Assembly (NCBI GenBank): GCA_013299115.1
Contig: JAAFKA010000009.1
Span: forward strand, 124,001 to 188,000
Source of the DNA: Cytophagales bacterium
GTDB lineage: Bacteria; Bacteroidota; Bacteroidia; Cytophagales; Thermoflexibacteraceae
DNA length: 64,000 nucleotides
Direction: 5' to 3'
Shown in pieces: positions 17,331 to 25,240 of the stretch; position 1 is the stretch's first letter, and each line of letters begins with the position of its first letter. The position numbers and the translations under genes were made by a program. The notes beneath the pieces are model-generated. The model had not been told where the DNA came from, ran no database searches, and was given only the letters and a program-made list of their open reading frames with translations.

Positions 17331-19343
17331 CTAAAACGGCAACTTCACGACAAACGTAGTGCCACTGCCCAAAATACTTTGCATTTCTATACTACCTTTC
17401 AGTTTTTCCACTATATTTTTGACTACATACAACCCCAGCCCATTGCCCTTAGACCCTTCGTTTGCCCTGAAATACATATCAAAAACCTTGCTTTGCAACT
17501 CTTTGGCTATGCCCTGCCCATTGTCTATTACTTTTATCTCCAAAAGTTGTTGGTCTTTCAAGTCCTTGATTTCTATGGACACAAAAGGGTCTATTCTGCC
17601 ATGAAAATAAATTGAGTTTTCTACCAAGTTTTCTAAAATTTGTTCTATAAAAAACTCACCGCCTTTGTAAGTCTTTTTTAGTTGAATTGTCGATTGCAAT
17701 TTGATTTTATCGAAAAGCAATAAATTCTTAAATTTTTTGGTTATTTTTTCTATAACTTTCTCAAAATCAACAGCTTGCTGTTGTTCGTGAATATTAAGAT
17801 GTATTTCGCTGACTGTTTGTAATTTGCGAATCATTTTGTCCATATCCAAACTTGTTTGCTCTACCTTTTCGAACAAATCTAAGGCATCTACGTCATCAAT
17901 CGTGATTTGTGCCAACTGAGAAATACCCATCAGGGCAGTCAAAGGACGTCGAAAATCGTGAGAGGTGCGGTAGAGAAACGTATCCAATTCTCTGTAAGTA
18001 GCCTCCAGCGTAGCAGTTCTTTCTTGTACTGTTTTTTCTAATCTGTCGTTAAGTTGCAAAATTTCTTCATTGGCAGCATTGAGTTCTGCGGTTTTGAGTA
18101 GCATAGCTTCGCGTTGCGATAAAATCTCCTCGTTTAGTTTTTGTAGTTGCTGGTTAGCAATATGCTTGCTGCGGTTGTATTCATAGAGAATATAAACAAT
18201 AACTATCATGAACAAAAAGCTAATTAAAAAACCTGCAATTACAATGGTTTGCCTCTCCAATGTAGCTTTTTGAGAATTTATTTCTTGTTCTTGTAATTTT
18301 CTTACATTTCTCAACGAGTCATTTTCCTTGCGTTGCTCCTCAAAATGATACACCGCCTCCATGCGTGCCATTTGTTCGGTTTGGTTGGAGGTAAACAGAC
18401 TATCTTTCAGAATAGCATACAATTTTTGGTAGTGCAAGGCTTTGGAATAATCTTTTTTTTGCGTCCAGAATTGTACCAAACTTTCATAACTCTCTAATAC
18501 TCTGGTCTTTGACTTTACTTCTTGGGCAGTTTCCAAACCTTTGGAAAAATAACTAAGGGCAGTCTCGTGTTTGCCTAATTGCAAATAGACATCACCTATA
18601 TTGTCTAACGTACCTGCTCGCATTTCCTTGTTTGCAAACCTGTCATTGACTTGCAAAGACTTTTCGTAATAAACCAACGCCTCTGCATATCGTTTGAGTT
18701 TGGCTAAAGTAAAGCCCACATTGTTGTAAGAAGTCAATAAACCTGCACTGTCTGCCAAAGCAAAACGAATGGTCATAGATTTTTCGTAATAGTTCAGCCC
18801 TTCATTCCAATCTTGCTGCATAATGTATGCCCTGCCAATTTGGTTATAAGTGGTAGCCAAAGCCAACGAATCTTGGGCTTGTTGGGCTAAGTTCAGTGCT
18901 TTTTGCAGGTAAAAAATTATTTTTTTCGGATTGTTTTGATACCGAAACAGTCGGGCTATGTCGTTGAGGAGCAAGGCAGTTTCCCTTTTGTTGTGCAGAT
19001 ATTTTTCTTGTATGCTCAGGGCTTGCAAATAATATTTGTAGGCTGGTTCATAATCTCCCAAATTGCTCAACGAATTGGCTATACAAAAGGCAGCTTCAAA
19101 CATACCTTGTTTGCAGTTGAGTGCCGTAGCCTCGTTGAGTGCCTGCTCTGCATAGGTAAAAGCTGTTAGCGGCGAATTATTTTGGTTAGTTTCGCAATTT
19201 TGCAATAATTGGGTAATTTTTGCGTTGCAAATCGTATGAGGAGATTGTTTAGGGTGCATTTGAGCATAGCTTATCGAGGAGTGCAAGCAAAGCAAGCCCC
19301 CAAACAAGCCACAACAAAAATGCAAAAGCAACCGAACAAGCAT
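17331..19343 (-). CDS. TPR-containing sensor histidine kinase
   Basis: The protein has 670 residues. A signal peptide (1-28) leads to a periplasmic region of about six TPRs (about 60-330, for example YEPAYKYYLQALSIQEKYL and ALVYYEKSLQVNDRF). A transmembrane helix follows at about 360-382 (IVIAGFLISFLFMIVIVYIL), then a coiled coil, the H box YRTSHDFRRPLTALMG and a HATPase domain with N box ILENLVENSIYFHG, DNGQGIAKE and GNGLGLYVVKNIV. It probably senses an envelope signal through protein-protein contacts by the TPRs. No response regulator gene is adjacent. Confidence 0.88.
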   Translation of the reverse strand: MLVRLLLHFCCGLFGGLLCLHSSISYAQMHPKQSPHTICNAKITQLLQNCETNQNNSPLTAFTYAEQALNEATALNCKQGMFEAAFCIANSLSNLGDYEPAYKYYLQALSIQEKYLHNKRETALLLNDIARLFRYQNNPKKIIFYLQKALNLAQQAQDSLALATTYNQIGRAYIMQQDWNEGLNYYEKSMTIRFALADSAGLLTSYNNVGFTLAKLKRYAEALVYYEKSLQVNDRFANKEMRAGTLDNIGDVYLQLGKHETALSYFSKGLETAQEVKSKTRVLESYESLVQFWTQKKDYSKALHYQKLYAILKDSLFTSNQTEQMARMEAVYHFEEQRKENDSLRNVRKLQEQEINSQKATLERQTIVIAGFLISFLFMIVIVYILYEYNRSKHIANQQLQKLNEEILSQREAMLLKTAELNAANEEILQLNDRLEKTVQERTATLEATYRELDTFLYRTSHDFRRPLTALMGISQLAQITIDDVDALDLFEKVEQTSLDMDKMIRKLQTVSEIHLNIHEQQQAVDFEKVIEKITKKFKNLLLFDKIKLQSTIQLKKTYKGGEFFIEQILENLVENSIYFHGRIDPFVSIEIKDLKDQQLLEIKVIDNGQGIAKELQSKVFDMYFRANEGSKGNGLGLYVVKNIVEKLKGSIEMQSILGSGTTFVVKLPF

Positions 19344-19460
19344 AGAAATAAATTTCTCAACGAATTTATGACAATTAACAAATAAAAACTCGTTGTAAAA
19401 AAAAAATTTTGCTTTTGTTCTTTAAAAGTTTTACTTTCGGTGCAAAATCTTTTGTACGTA

Positions 19461-19838
19461 ATGAAATGTCAGATAAAAAAAGGAATTTTTGTTTTGCACA
19501 CTTGCGATGAAAAAGCATTTGTGGTGTGTGGCTCATGCCGAAAATCTGTATGTCCGCAACATATAGACAAAAGTTCGGCTGCCCAAATCTTCTGTGTAGA
19601 GTGTGCTGCCAATGCACTAAGGCAACAAAAAACAACCTTGCCACCCAACAAAGTACCACAGCAAACCCAAGAAGTATTAGACGACTTTTGGTACTACTCC
19701 ACCCGCAGCAATTTTTATCATACCTACAATTACAGACCTTTCGACCAGCAAGACTACAAAAGTTTTGACAAAATAATAGACGAAAACTCCGCAATAGACG
19801 ATTTAGACGGCGAGTCGGGCAGTTTTTTGGATAGCTAA
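19461..19838 (+). CDS. Small zinc-ribbon/B-box-like protein
   Basis: The ATG at 19461 gives 125 residues; a GTG seven codons earlier is possible. The N-terminal half has a cysteine cluster in the order HTC..., VCGSC, SVCPQH, FCVECA, giving C-x2-C-x4-C-x2-H and C-x2-C pairs that would bind one or two zinc ions in a B-box-like arrangement. The C-terminal part is acidic and rich in Tyr, Phe and Asp and probably disordered. No function is recognised. The gene lies just outside the accessory module and is followed by the partial dnaE tail copy. Confidence 0.6.
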   Translation: MKCQIKKGIFVLHTCDEKAFVVCGSCRKSVCPQHIDKSSAAQIFCVECAANALRQQKTTLPPNKVPQQTQEVLDDFWYYSTRSNFYHTYNYRPFDQQDYKSFDKIIDENSAIDDLDGESGSFLDS

Positions 19839-20167
19839 GGTAAGTTGCGTACCATTTTGCGAGTAGGTCCGCACCAATGGTGCTTAAACAAACAAAAATG
19901 CTTTGCTTGCTACCAACGGCACGCAACTACGTTGCTTGACTAAAAATTCTCCTTTGGGAGGGGTTTTACCCCACCTTCCCCAATTACCCCCAGCCCTTTC
20001 AATTCGTTGAGCAAATCATTGCTGGGGTTTACCCTAAATTTTGTGCTGCGGGTGGGGTTGTCTAAACACCGTACAAAGTTTTTGAAACCTTGTAAGGCAT
20101 AATTTTATGCGAAAGATAGTAGATTTTATAATGCTCTCTATTTTTCGCATACTAAAACCTATCTTTT
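19839..20167. other. Non-coding junction holding a dnaE 3'-end remnant
   Basis: About 330 bp without an intact gene. It contains the 87-bp copy of the dnaE 3' end (19970-20056, listed separately), then a short palindrome around CAAAGTTTTTGAAACCTTG and AT-rich DNA leading to a 55-codon ORF. This is the left boundary of the accessory module. Confidence 0.7.
19970..20056 (-). pseudogene. Partial duplicate of the 3' end of dnaE
   Basis: On the minus strand this 87-bp segment translates to TRSTKFRVNPSNDLLNELKG and a few further residues, matching the last 28 or so residues of the DNA polymerase III alpha subunit at 25245-25330 with only a few base differences and the same orientation. Upstream similarity stops abruptly after GTGGG. 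It has no stop codon at the original position. It therefore forms one of two direct repeats bracketing the STAND/REP/RAYT module, as expected when DNA integrates at, or recombines through, a gene's 3' end. Confidence 0.8.
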
Positions 20168-20335
20168 ATGGCTGAAATCAAAATATTCCTCGCCCCCTCT
20201 AATAAACTAAAAGCTGACCGAAACCAATTTGAAATTTTTATCCGCAGAAAAAATGACAGGTGGCAAAAAGAAGGCAAATCTTTTGATACGCTATTGCGTA
20301 AATTGGAAAATGAATTAAATCTTTATTACAAGTAA
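20168..20335 (+). CDS. 55-residue hypothetical protein ahead of the effector gene
   Basis: An ATG ORF of 55 codons (MAEIKIFLAPSN..., ending ELNLYYK) ends 27 nt before the putative effector gene on the same strand. It is basic and predicted to form a beta strand (IKIFLAP), a second strand (FEIFIRRK) and a C-terminal amphipathic helix (DTLLRKLENELN). No family is recognised. Its tight spacing suggests co-transcription with the effector and NTPase genes, perhaps as an inhibitor or accessory, which is inference only. Confidence 0.5.
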   Translation: MAEIKIFLAPSNKLKADRNQFEIFIRRKNDRWQKEGKSFDTLLRKLENELNLYYK

Positions 20336-20362
20336 AAATTTTCACCAAAAACATCAACCGAA

Positions 20363-20812
20363 ATGTTAGCCACCACCTTATTTGCAGGTTTGCTCACAAC
20401 CTACCAAAGCGGAGCATTAGATTTTTTGAAAGACTTGGGGCTTGATACCGCCAAAGAAATAGCCAAAGATACGCTAAAAAGTTTGGGCGAAAAAGTTGTG
20501 GGTTATTTCAAAGGCAAGAAAGAGGAAGATACTTTTGATGCTTTAGAAAATGCAGTTACGAAACAAAATGCTGAAAAATTTAAGACAAAATCTGATGAAG
20601 TATTGGCATTGCTGAAAAGTGCAGTAGAAACTGATGCGGGTTTTCGGAAGGAAGTAGAAAGTATTTTGAATGGTTTAAGTGATGATAAGAAACAAGCCTT
20701 AGAAAAACAAGCATCTATTGTGGTGCAAAACTCCACAAATGTAGTTGCTGGGAGTACCTTTGGTGATATTTCAGGTGGTTTTCGTATTGGGGATGACTAC
20801 AAAAAAGATTAA
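20363..20812 (+). CDS. Putative helical effector with C-terminal NLR-type signalling motif
   Basis: The protein has 149 residues. Residues 1-50 form hydrophobic to amphipathic helices (LFAGLLTTY..., DTAKEIAKDTLKSLGEKVVGYF); residues 55-118 are a further helical region (ALENAVTK..., LLKSAVETDAGFRKEVESIL). The C-terminus (123-144) is glycine- and asparagine-rich and beta-prone with the pattern N-S-x-N ... G-x-I-x-G-x-F-x-I-G-D. The N-terminus of the next protein has the same 22-residue pattern. This architecture matches Bell-type effectors in bacterial amyloid-signalling (BASS) pairs, where the receptor templates effector assembly at the membrane. No sequence family is recognised with certainty; the effector role is inferred from architecture. 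Confidence 0.6.
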   Translation: MLATTLFAGLLTTYQSGALDFLKDLGLDTAKEIAKDTLKSLGEKVVGYFKGKKEEDTFDALENAVTKQNAEKFKTKSDEVLALLKSAVETDAGFRKEVESILNGLSDDKKQALEKQASIVVQNSTNVVAGSTFGDISGGFRIGDDYKKD

Positions 20813-20829
20813 ATTGAAACTACATTGTT

Positions 20830-20895
20830 GTAGTGTGGGCTTCAGCCCACACATGACGAAATAGCGTAAAATGTGTGGGCTGAAGCCCACACTAC
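20830..20895. repeat. REP pair between effector and NTPase genes
   Basis: A perfect 23-bp inverted repeat: GTAGTGTGGGCTTCAGCCC (then ACAC) at 20830-20852 and its complement at 20873-20895, each arm also palindromic in itself, separated by 20 nt. It is the same family as the 80-bp array at 23402-24359, here as a single inverted pair. It may act as an attenuating hairpin between the two genes. Confidence 0.85.
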
Positions 20896-20919
20896 ATAAC
20901 TTTAATCTTAGACTGCAAA

Positions 20920-23406
20920 ATGGCAACTATTTATAACTCAAAAAACACCCTTGTAAATGTAACAATGGGAGCTATACAAGGAAATTTCCATGTAGGAGAT
21001 GTTTATCATTTGCATTTTCAAGATGGGACAAATCAAGAAATCAGACTATCGGAAATCAAAGATAAATTGCAAGATGACTTGTTAGCACAACTATTAGAAA
21101 TAGCAAAAGGCAAAGATTTTTATGATAAAATAGCAAAAGCCTTACAAAAACCTAAAAAATATTTGTGGGGCACACCTTCGCACCCCGAAGTATTTTTGGG
21201 CAGGGCAAAAAACATTGAGGATTTGCACGAAAAACTATTTGATAGGGAGCAAGAAAATATTTTGCTGCTCGTAAATGGACAAGGCGGAATAGGCAAAAGT
21301 ACCCTTGCTGCCAAATATTACCACGAGTATAAAAATGAATACCAACATTTGGCGTGGGTGCTGGCTTCGCCCACCATTTTAGATGCTGTTTTGAACCTTG
21401 CCATGCCTTTGAATGTAAGTTTTCCAAAAGAAATGCCCAACGAGCAACGCCTTGAAGTGCTGCTAACCGAAATGGCTAATTTGGATAAACCTTGCCTGTT
21501 GATTTTGGACAATGCCAATGACCTAACAGATTTGGAAAAACACTACAAAAACCTACGCAGTTGCACGAACTTTCACATTTTGATAACTTCTAAAATTAAC
21601 AAGTTGGGAGAAAAAGAACCTTACAAGGTGCTTCCACTTTCAAAAGATTTTGCATTAAAACTATTTACAGAGTATTATCCATAACACGCAGCAACAGAAA
21701 ACCAAATTTTTTACAATTTGTATGAGGCTATTGAAGGCAATACCTTAGTGATTGAGATTTTGGCAAAAAACTTAACCGAAATTAACCAAAACGAAACCTT
21801 TTATTCATTGGCAGACCTTATTGCAGATATTCAGAAAAAAGGCTTGTTGCAATTATCAGAACAAAGTCCAATTAGAACAGATTGGCAACAGAGTTTTGAG
21901 AAAACAGCACCCGAAAATATCATCAGGGCTATGTATGATTTACGCCCTTTGTCTGACGAAGAACTCTATTTGTTAAGCAACTTTTCGGTTTTGCCTCCCG
22001 AAAACATAGCTTACCAAACTTTCAAAGAGTTGCTACAACCCGAAAATCCAAAACAATTTTCTGATACCCTGACTTTGTTGTATAGAAAAGGTTGGGTAGA
22101 TAAAAATATTTTGGAAGGGCAAAAGTATTACAAAATTAGTCCTGTGGTGCAGGAGATTGTGAGGGAGAGGAATAAGGAAAGGTTGTGGAGGAGTTGTGGA
22201 AAAATGATTTTTATTTTGTCTGATAAATTAAACTGGCAAAACAACTCCAGTAATTATCACCAAGACAATTACAAATTGACTACGTTGTATAGTCATTATG
22301 CAAAGAGTATAGCAAATTTATACTTAGGAATAGTTCATGGTAAAGACTTTACAATTATGCACAACATTGGTGTGCTTTGCGAAAGGATAGGTTATTTCTA
22401 TGCGACCACAGGCAATCTAAACAAAGCCCTTAATTTTTATGAACAGCAAAATGAAATTAGTAAACAATTAGTAACTCAAAGTCCGAGAAACTTAGAATAT
22501 AAAAATAGTTTAGCTATTTCTTATAGTTTTTTAGGTAACACTTCTTTAAACTTGGGTAATTTAAACAAGGCTCTGAATAATTATGAAAAACTTAATCAAC
22601 TCTCAAAAGAACTTTACGAAGAAAATAGTAAAAATTATAAATTTAAAAATGATTATGCAATTTCTTATTCAAAATTAGGCTACGTACATGAAAAGTTAGG
22701 GAACTTAGACAAATTATTAAGGCACTATGAAGAAATGAATAATTTATTTCAAGAGTTACATACTGATAATCCAATAAATGAGGTTTTTAAAAATGGTTTG
22801 GCAATTTCTCATGAAAAATTAGGTAATGCTCATAGTATTTTGGGCAACTTAGAAAAAGCATTAGCTTATTATGAAAAATACAATCAATTAGAAAAAGAAC
22901 TGTACGATAGCTACCCAGCGAATGTGAGTTTTAAAAAAAGTTTTGCAATTTCCTGTGAAAAATTAGGTACAACTTATAGGACAATGAATAACATTGAGAA
23001 AGCATTATATTTTTTCACTAAAAACAATCAATTATTAAAAGAATTGTATGATGCTTACCCTTCCAATGTGAATTTAAAAGATGGTTTGGCTATTTCTTAT
23101 GAAAAATTAGGTGATATTAATTTCAGCTTTGGTAATGTAGATAAAATGTTAGCATATTATGAAGAAAGTAATAGACTATCTAAGGAATTATATACTACTT
23201 ATCCTAATAATGTAGAATTTAAAAATAATTTGGCAATTTCATATATCAGATTAGGAAGTTTCTATAAAAAAACAGACGTAAACAAAGCCAAAGCTTATCA
23301 CTTAGAAAGTCAAAAACTATTAGCTGAATTGGTACAAATTTCCCCTGCCTACGCAGAATTTCAAAAGAATTTGAAATGGGTGGAAAATAGGTTGGCGGGG
23401 TTGTAG
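20920..23406 (+). pseudogene. STAND/NLR-type NTPase with TPR repeats, split by an in-frame TAA
   Basis: Reading from 20920 the frame stays open to 23406 (828 codons) except for one TAA at 21682-21684. The N-terminus (6-27) carries the motif shared with the preceding protein. An NB-ARC-like module follows: FLGRAKNIEDL (92-102), Walker A GQGGIGKST (120-128), Walker B CLLILDNAND (192-201) and LITSK (221-225). After the stop the frame continues with the GLPL-like GNTLVIEILAKNL, a winged-helix region and, from about codon 470, seven or eight TPR-like units of about 48 residues (LGNLEKALAYYEKYNQLEKELYD). The nonsense codon separates the nucleotide-binding half from the rest. It could be recent decay, programmed readthrough or a sequencing error. 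An ATG at 21718 could start the second half separately. Confidence 0.75.
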
Positions 23407-24359
23407 TGTGGGTTTTAACCCACACAAAGCACAATAACTTGACGAAATAACGTAAATTGTGTGGGCTGAAGTCCACACTACTGTAGTGTAGGTTTTAACC
23501 CAGACAAGACACAATAACTTGACGAAATAACGTAAATTGTGTGGACAGAAGTCCACACTACTGTAGTGTAGGTTTTAACCCACACAAGACACAATAACTT
23601 GACGAAATAACGTAAATTGTGTGGACAGAAGCCACACTACTGTAGTGTAGGTTTTAACCCACACAAAGCACAATAACTTGACGAAATAACGTAAATTGTG
23701 TGGGCTGAAGTCCACACTACTGTAGTGTGGGTTTTAACCCACACAAAGCACAATAACTTGACGAAATAACGTAAATTGTGTGGGCTGAAGTCCACACTAC
23801 TGTAGTGTGGGTTTTAACCCAGACAAGACACAATAACTTGACGAAATAACGTAAATTGTGTGGGCTGAAGTCCACACTACTGTAGTGTAGGTTTTAACAC
23901 ACACAAGACACAATAACTTGACGAAATAACGTAAATTGTGTGGACAGAAGCCACACTACTGTAGTGTAGGTTTTAACACACACAAGACACAATAACTTGA
24001 CGAAATAACGTAAATTGTGTGGACTGAAGTCCACACTACTGTAGTGTGGGTTTTAACCCACACAAAGCACAATAACTTGACGAAATAACGTAAATTGTGT
24101 GGGCTGAAGTCCACACTACTGTAGTGTGGGTTAAAACCCACACAAAGCACAATAACTTGACGAAATAACGTAAATTGTGTGGGCTGAAGTCCACACTACT
24201 GTAGTGTAGGTTTTAACCCACACAAGGCACAATAACTTGACGAAATAACGTAAATTGTGTGGGCTGAAGTCCACACTACTGTAGTGTGGGTTTTAACCCA
24301 CACAAAGCACAATAACTTGACGAAATAACGTAAATTGTGTGGACTGAAGTCCACACTAC
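23402..24359. repeat. Tandem array of 12 REP pairs (80-bp period)
   Basis: Twelve head-to-tail units start at 23402, 23482, 23562, 23641, 23721, 23801, 23881, 23960, 24040, 24120, 24200 and 24280. Ten are 80 bp and two are 79 bp. Each unit has a first palindrome GTGTGGGTTTTAACCCACAC, a spacer of about 33 bp (ACAATAACTTGACGAAATAA and so on) and a second palindrome GTGTGGGCTGAAGTCCACAC. Units differ by a few point changes (GTAGG/GTGGG, GACAGAAG/GGCTGAAG). Variants recur along the array, which suggests local amplification. The transposase gene begins 8 bp after the last unit. There are no unique spacers, so it is not CRISPR. Confidence 0.95.
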
Positions 24360-24366
24360 ATAAAGT

Positions 24367-25032
24367 ATGAAACCTATCAAAACACATTACCGCACCTCAT
24401 TACCACATATTCAGCCAATAGGGGAGGTATTTTTTGTTACTTTCCGATTGGCAGATTCCTTGCCTTTGGAGGTTGTGGAGGAACTGAAACAAACGTATCA
24501 AGCATTGAAATTAGCTTTCCAACATAGTAAAACTCCTACGGAAAGAGAAAATTGTTGGAAGGAGCAAAAAAGGTATTTTGCAAAGTTTGATAGGTGTTTA
24601 GATGGTTACAAAGGAGGCAATCATTGGCTCAAAAATCCCGAAATTGCAGAGATTGTGGCAAAAAAGTTGTTGGAGTTTGATAAAAAATACTACGATTTGT
24701 ATGCTTATGTTATCATGTCTAATCACGTACATCTCTTGGTAGATTTTGGCAAGCAACTTGATAGGTTGCCTTCGTCTGTGCTACTTTCAGAGGAGAATTA
24801 CAAGCCTTTATATGACGTAATGCGACTGATAAAAGGTGCTACTGCAAGGTATGCGAATGATATTTTGAAAAGAACAGGAACTAATTTTTGGCAAAGAGAT
24901 AACTATGACCACTATGTAAGAAATGGTATAGAATTGAATAATATTGTTAGTTATATTGTTCAAAATCCTGTACAAGCAGGGGTTGTGGATAATTGGCAAG
25001 ATTTTCCGTTTGTGTATGTTGCCGAAATGTAG
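24367..25032 (+). CDS. REP-associated tyrosine transposase (RAYT, Y1/HUH family)
   Basis: The protein has 221 residues. It has the single-domain HUH nuclease pattern of IS200/RAYT enzymes: an N-terminal strand VFFVTFRLADS, the metal-binding MSN-H120-V-H122-LLV motif and the catalytic Tyr in FWQRDNYDHYVRN (Tyr180 or Tyr183), followed by the IVSYIVQNPVQAGVVDNWQDFPF tail typical of RAYTs. RAYTs nick single-stranded REP hairpins; here the gene is embedded between the 12-unit array and a further cluster of the same palindromes. The stop codon TAG lies inside the first downstream REP. The enzyme is probably the domesticated factor that spread these repeats. Confidence 0.9.
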   Translation: MKPIKTHYRTSLPHIQPIGEVFFVTFRLADSLPLEVVEELKQTYQALKLAFQHSKTPTERENCWKEQKRYFAKFDRCLDGYKGGNHWLKNPEIAEIVAKKLLEFDKKYYDLYAYVIMSNHVHLLVDFGKQLDRLPSSVLLSEENYKPLYDVMRLIKGATARYANDILKRTGTNFWQRDNYDHYVRNGIELNNIVSYIVQNPVQAGVVDNWQDFPFVYVAEM

Positions 25033-25240
25033 TGTGGGTTTTAACCCACACATTTACGTTATAGTTCATGTGTGAGTTAAAACCCACATTACGATTGTAG
25101 TGTGGGTTTTAACCCACACATAATAAAATAATTTTGACGTAATAATGTAAAATATGTGGGCTTCAGCCCACATTACGATTGTAGTGTGGGCTGAAGCCCA
25201 CACTACAATCGTAATGTGTGGGTTAAAACCCACACTACAA
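25029..25240. repeat. REP cluster between RAYT and dnaE ends
   Basis: Six palindromes of the same family in mixed orientation, at about 25029-25052, 25068-25093, 25096-25117, 25151-25174, 25178-25210 and 25211-25240. The one at 25178-25210 is near-perfectly symmetrical around GGGCTGAAGCCC. The first supplies the RAYT stop codon. The last abuts the dnaE stop codon at 25241-25243. Confidence 0.9.

Noticed and set aside
23402-24359. CRISPR array
   Set aside because: The repeats are 80 bp, contiguous, palindromic and without unique spacers, and no cas genes are nearby. It is a REP array.
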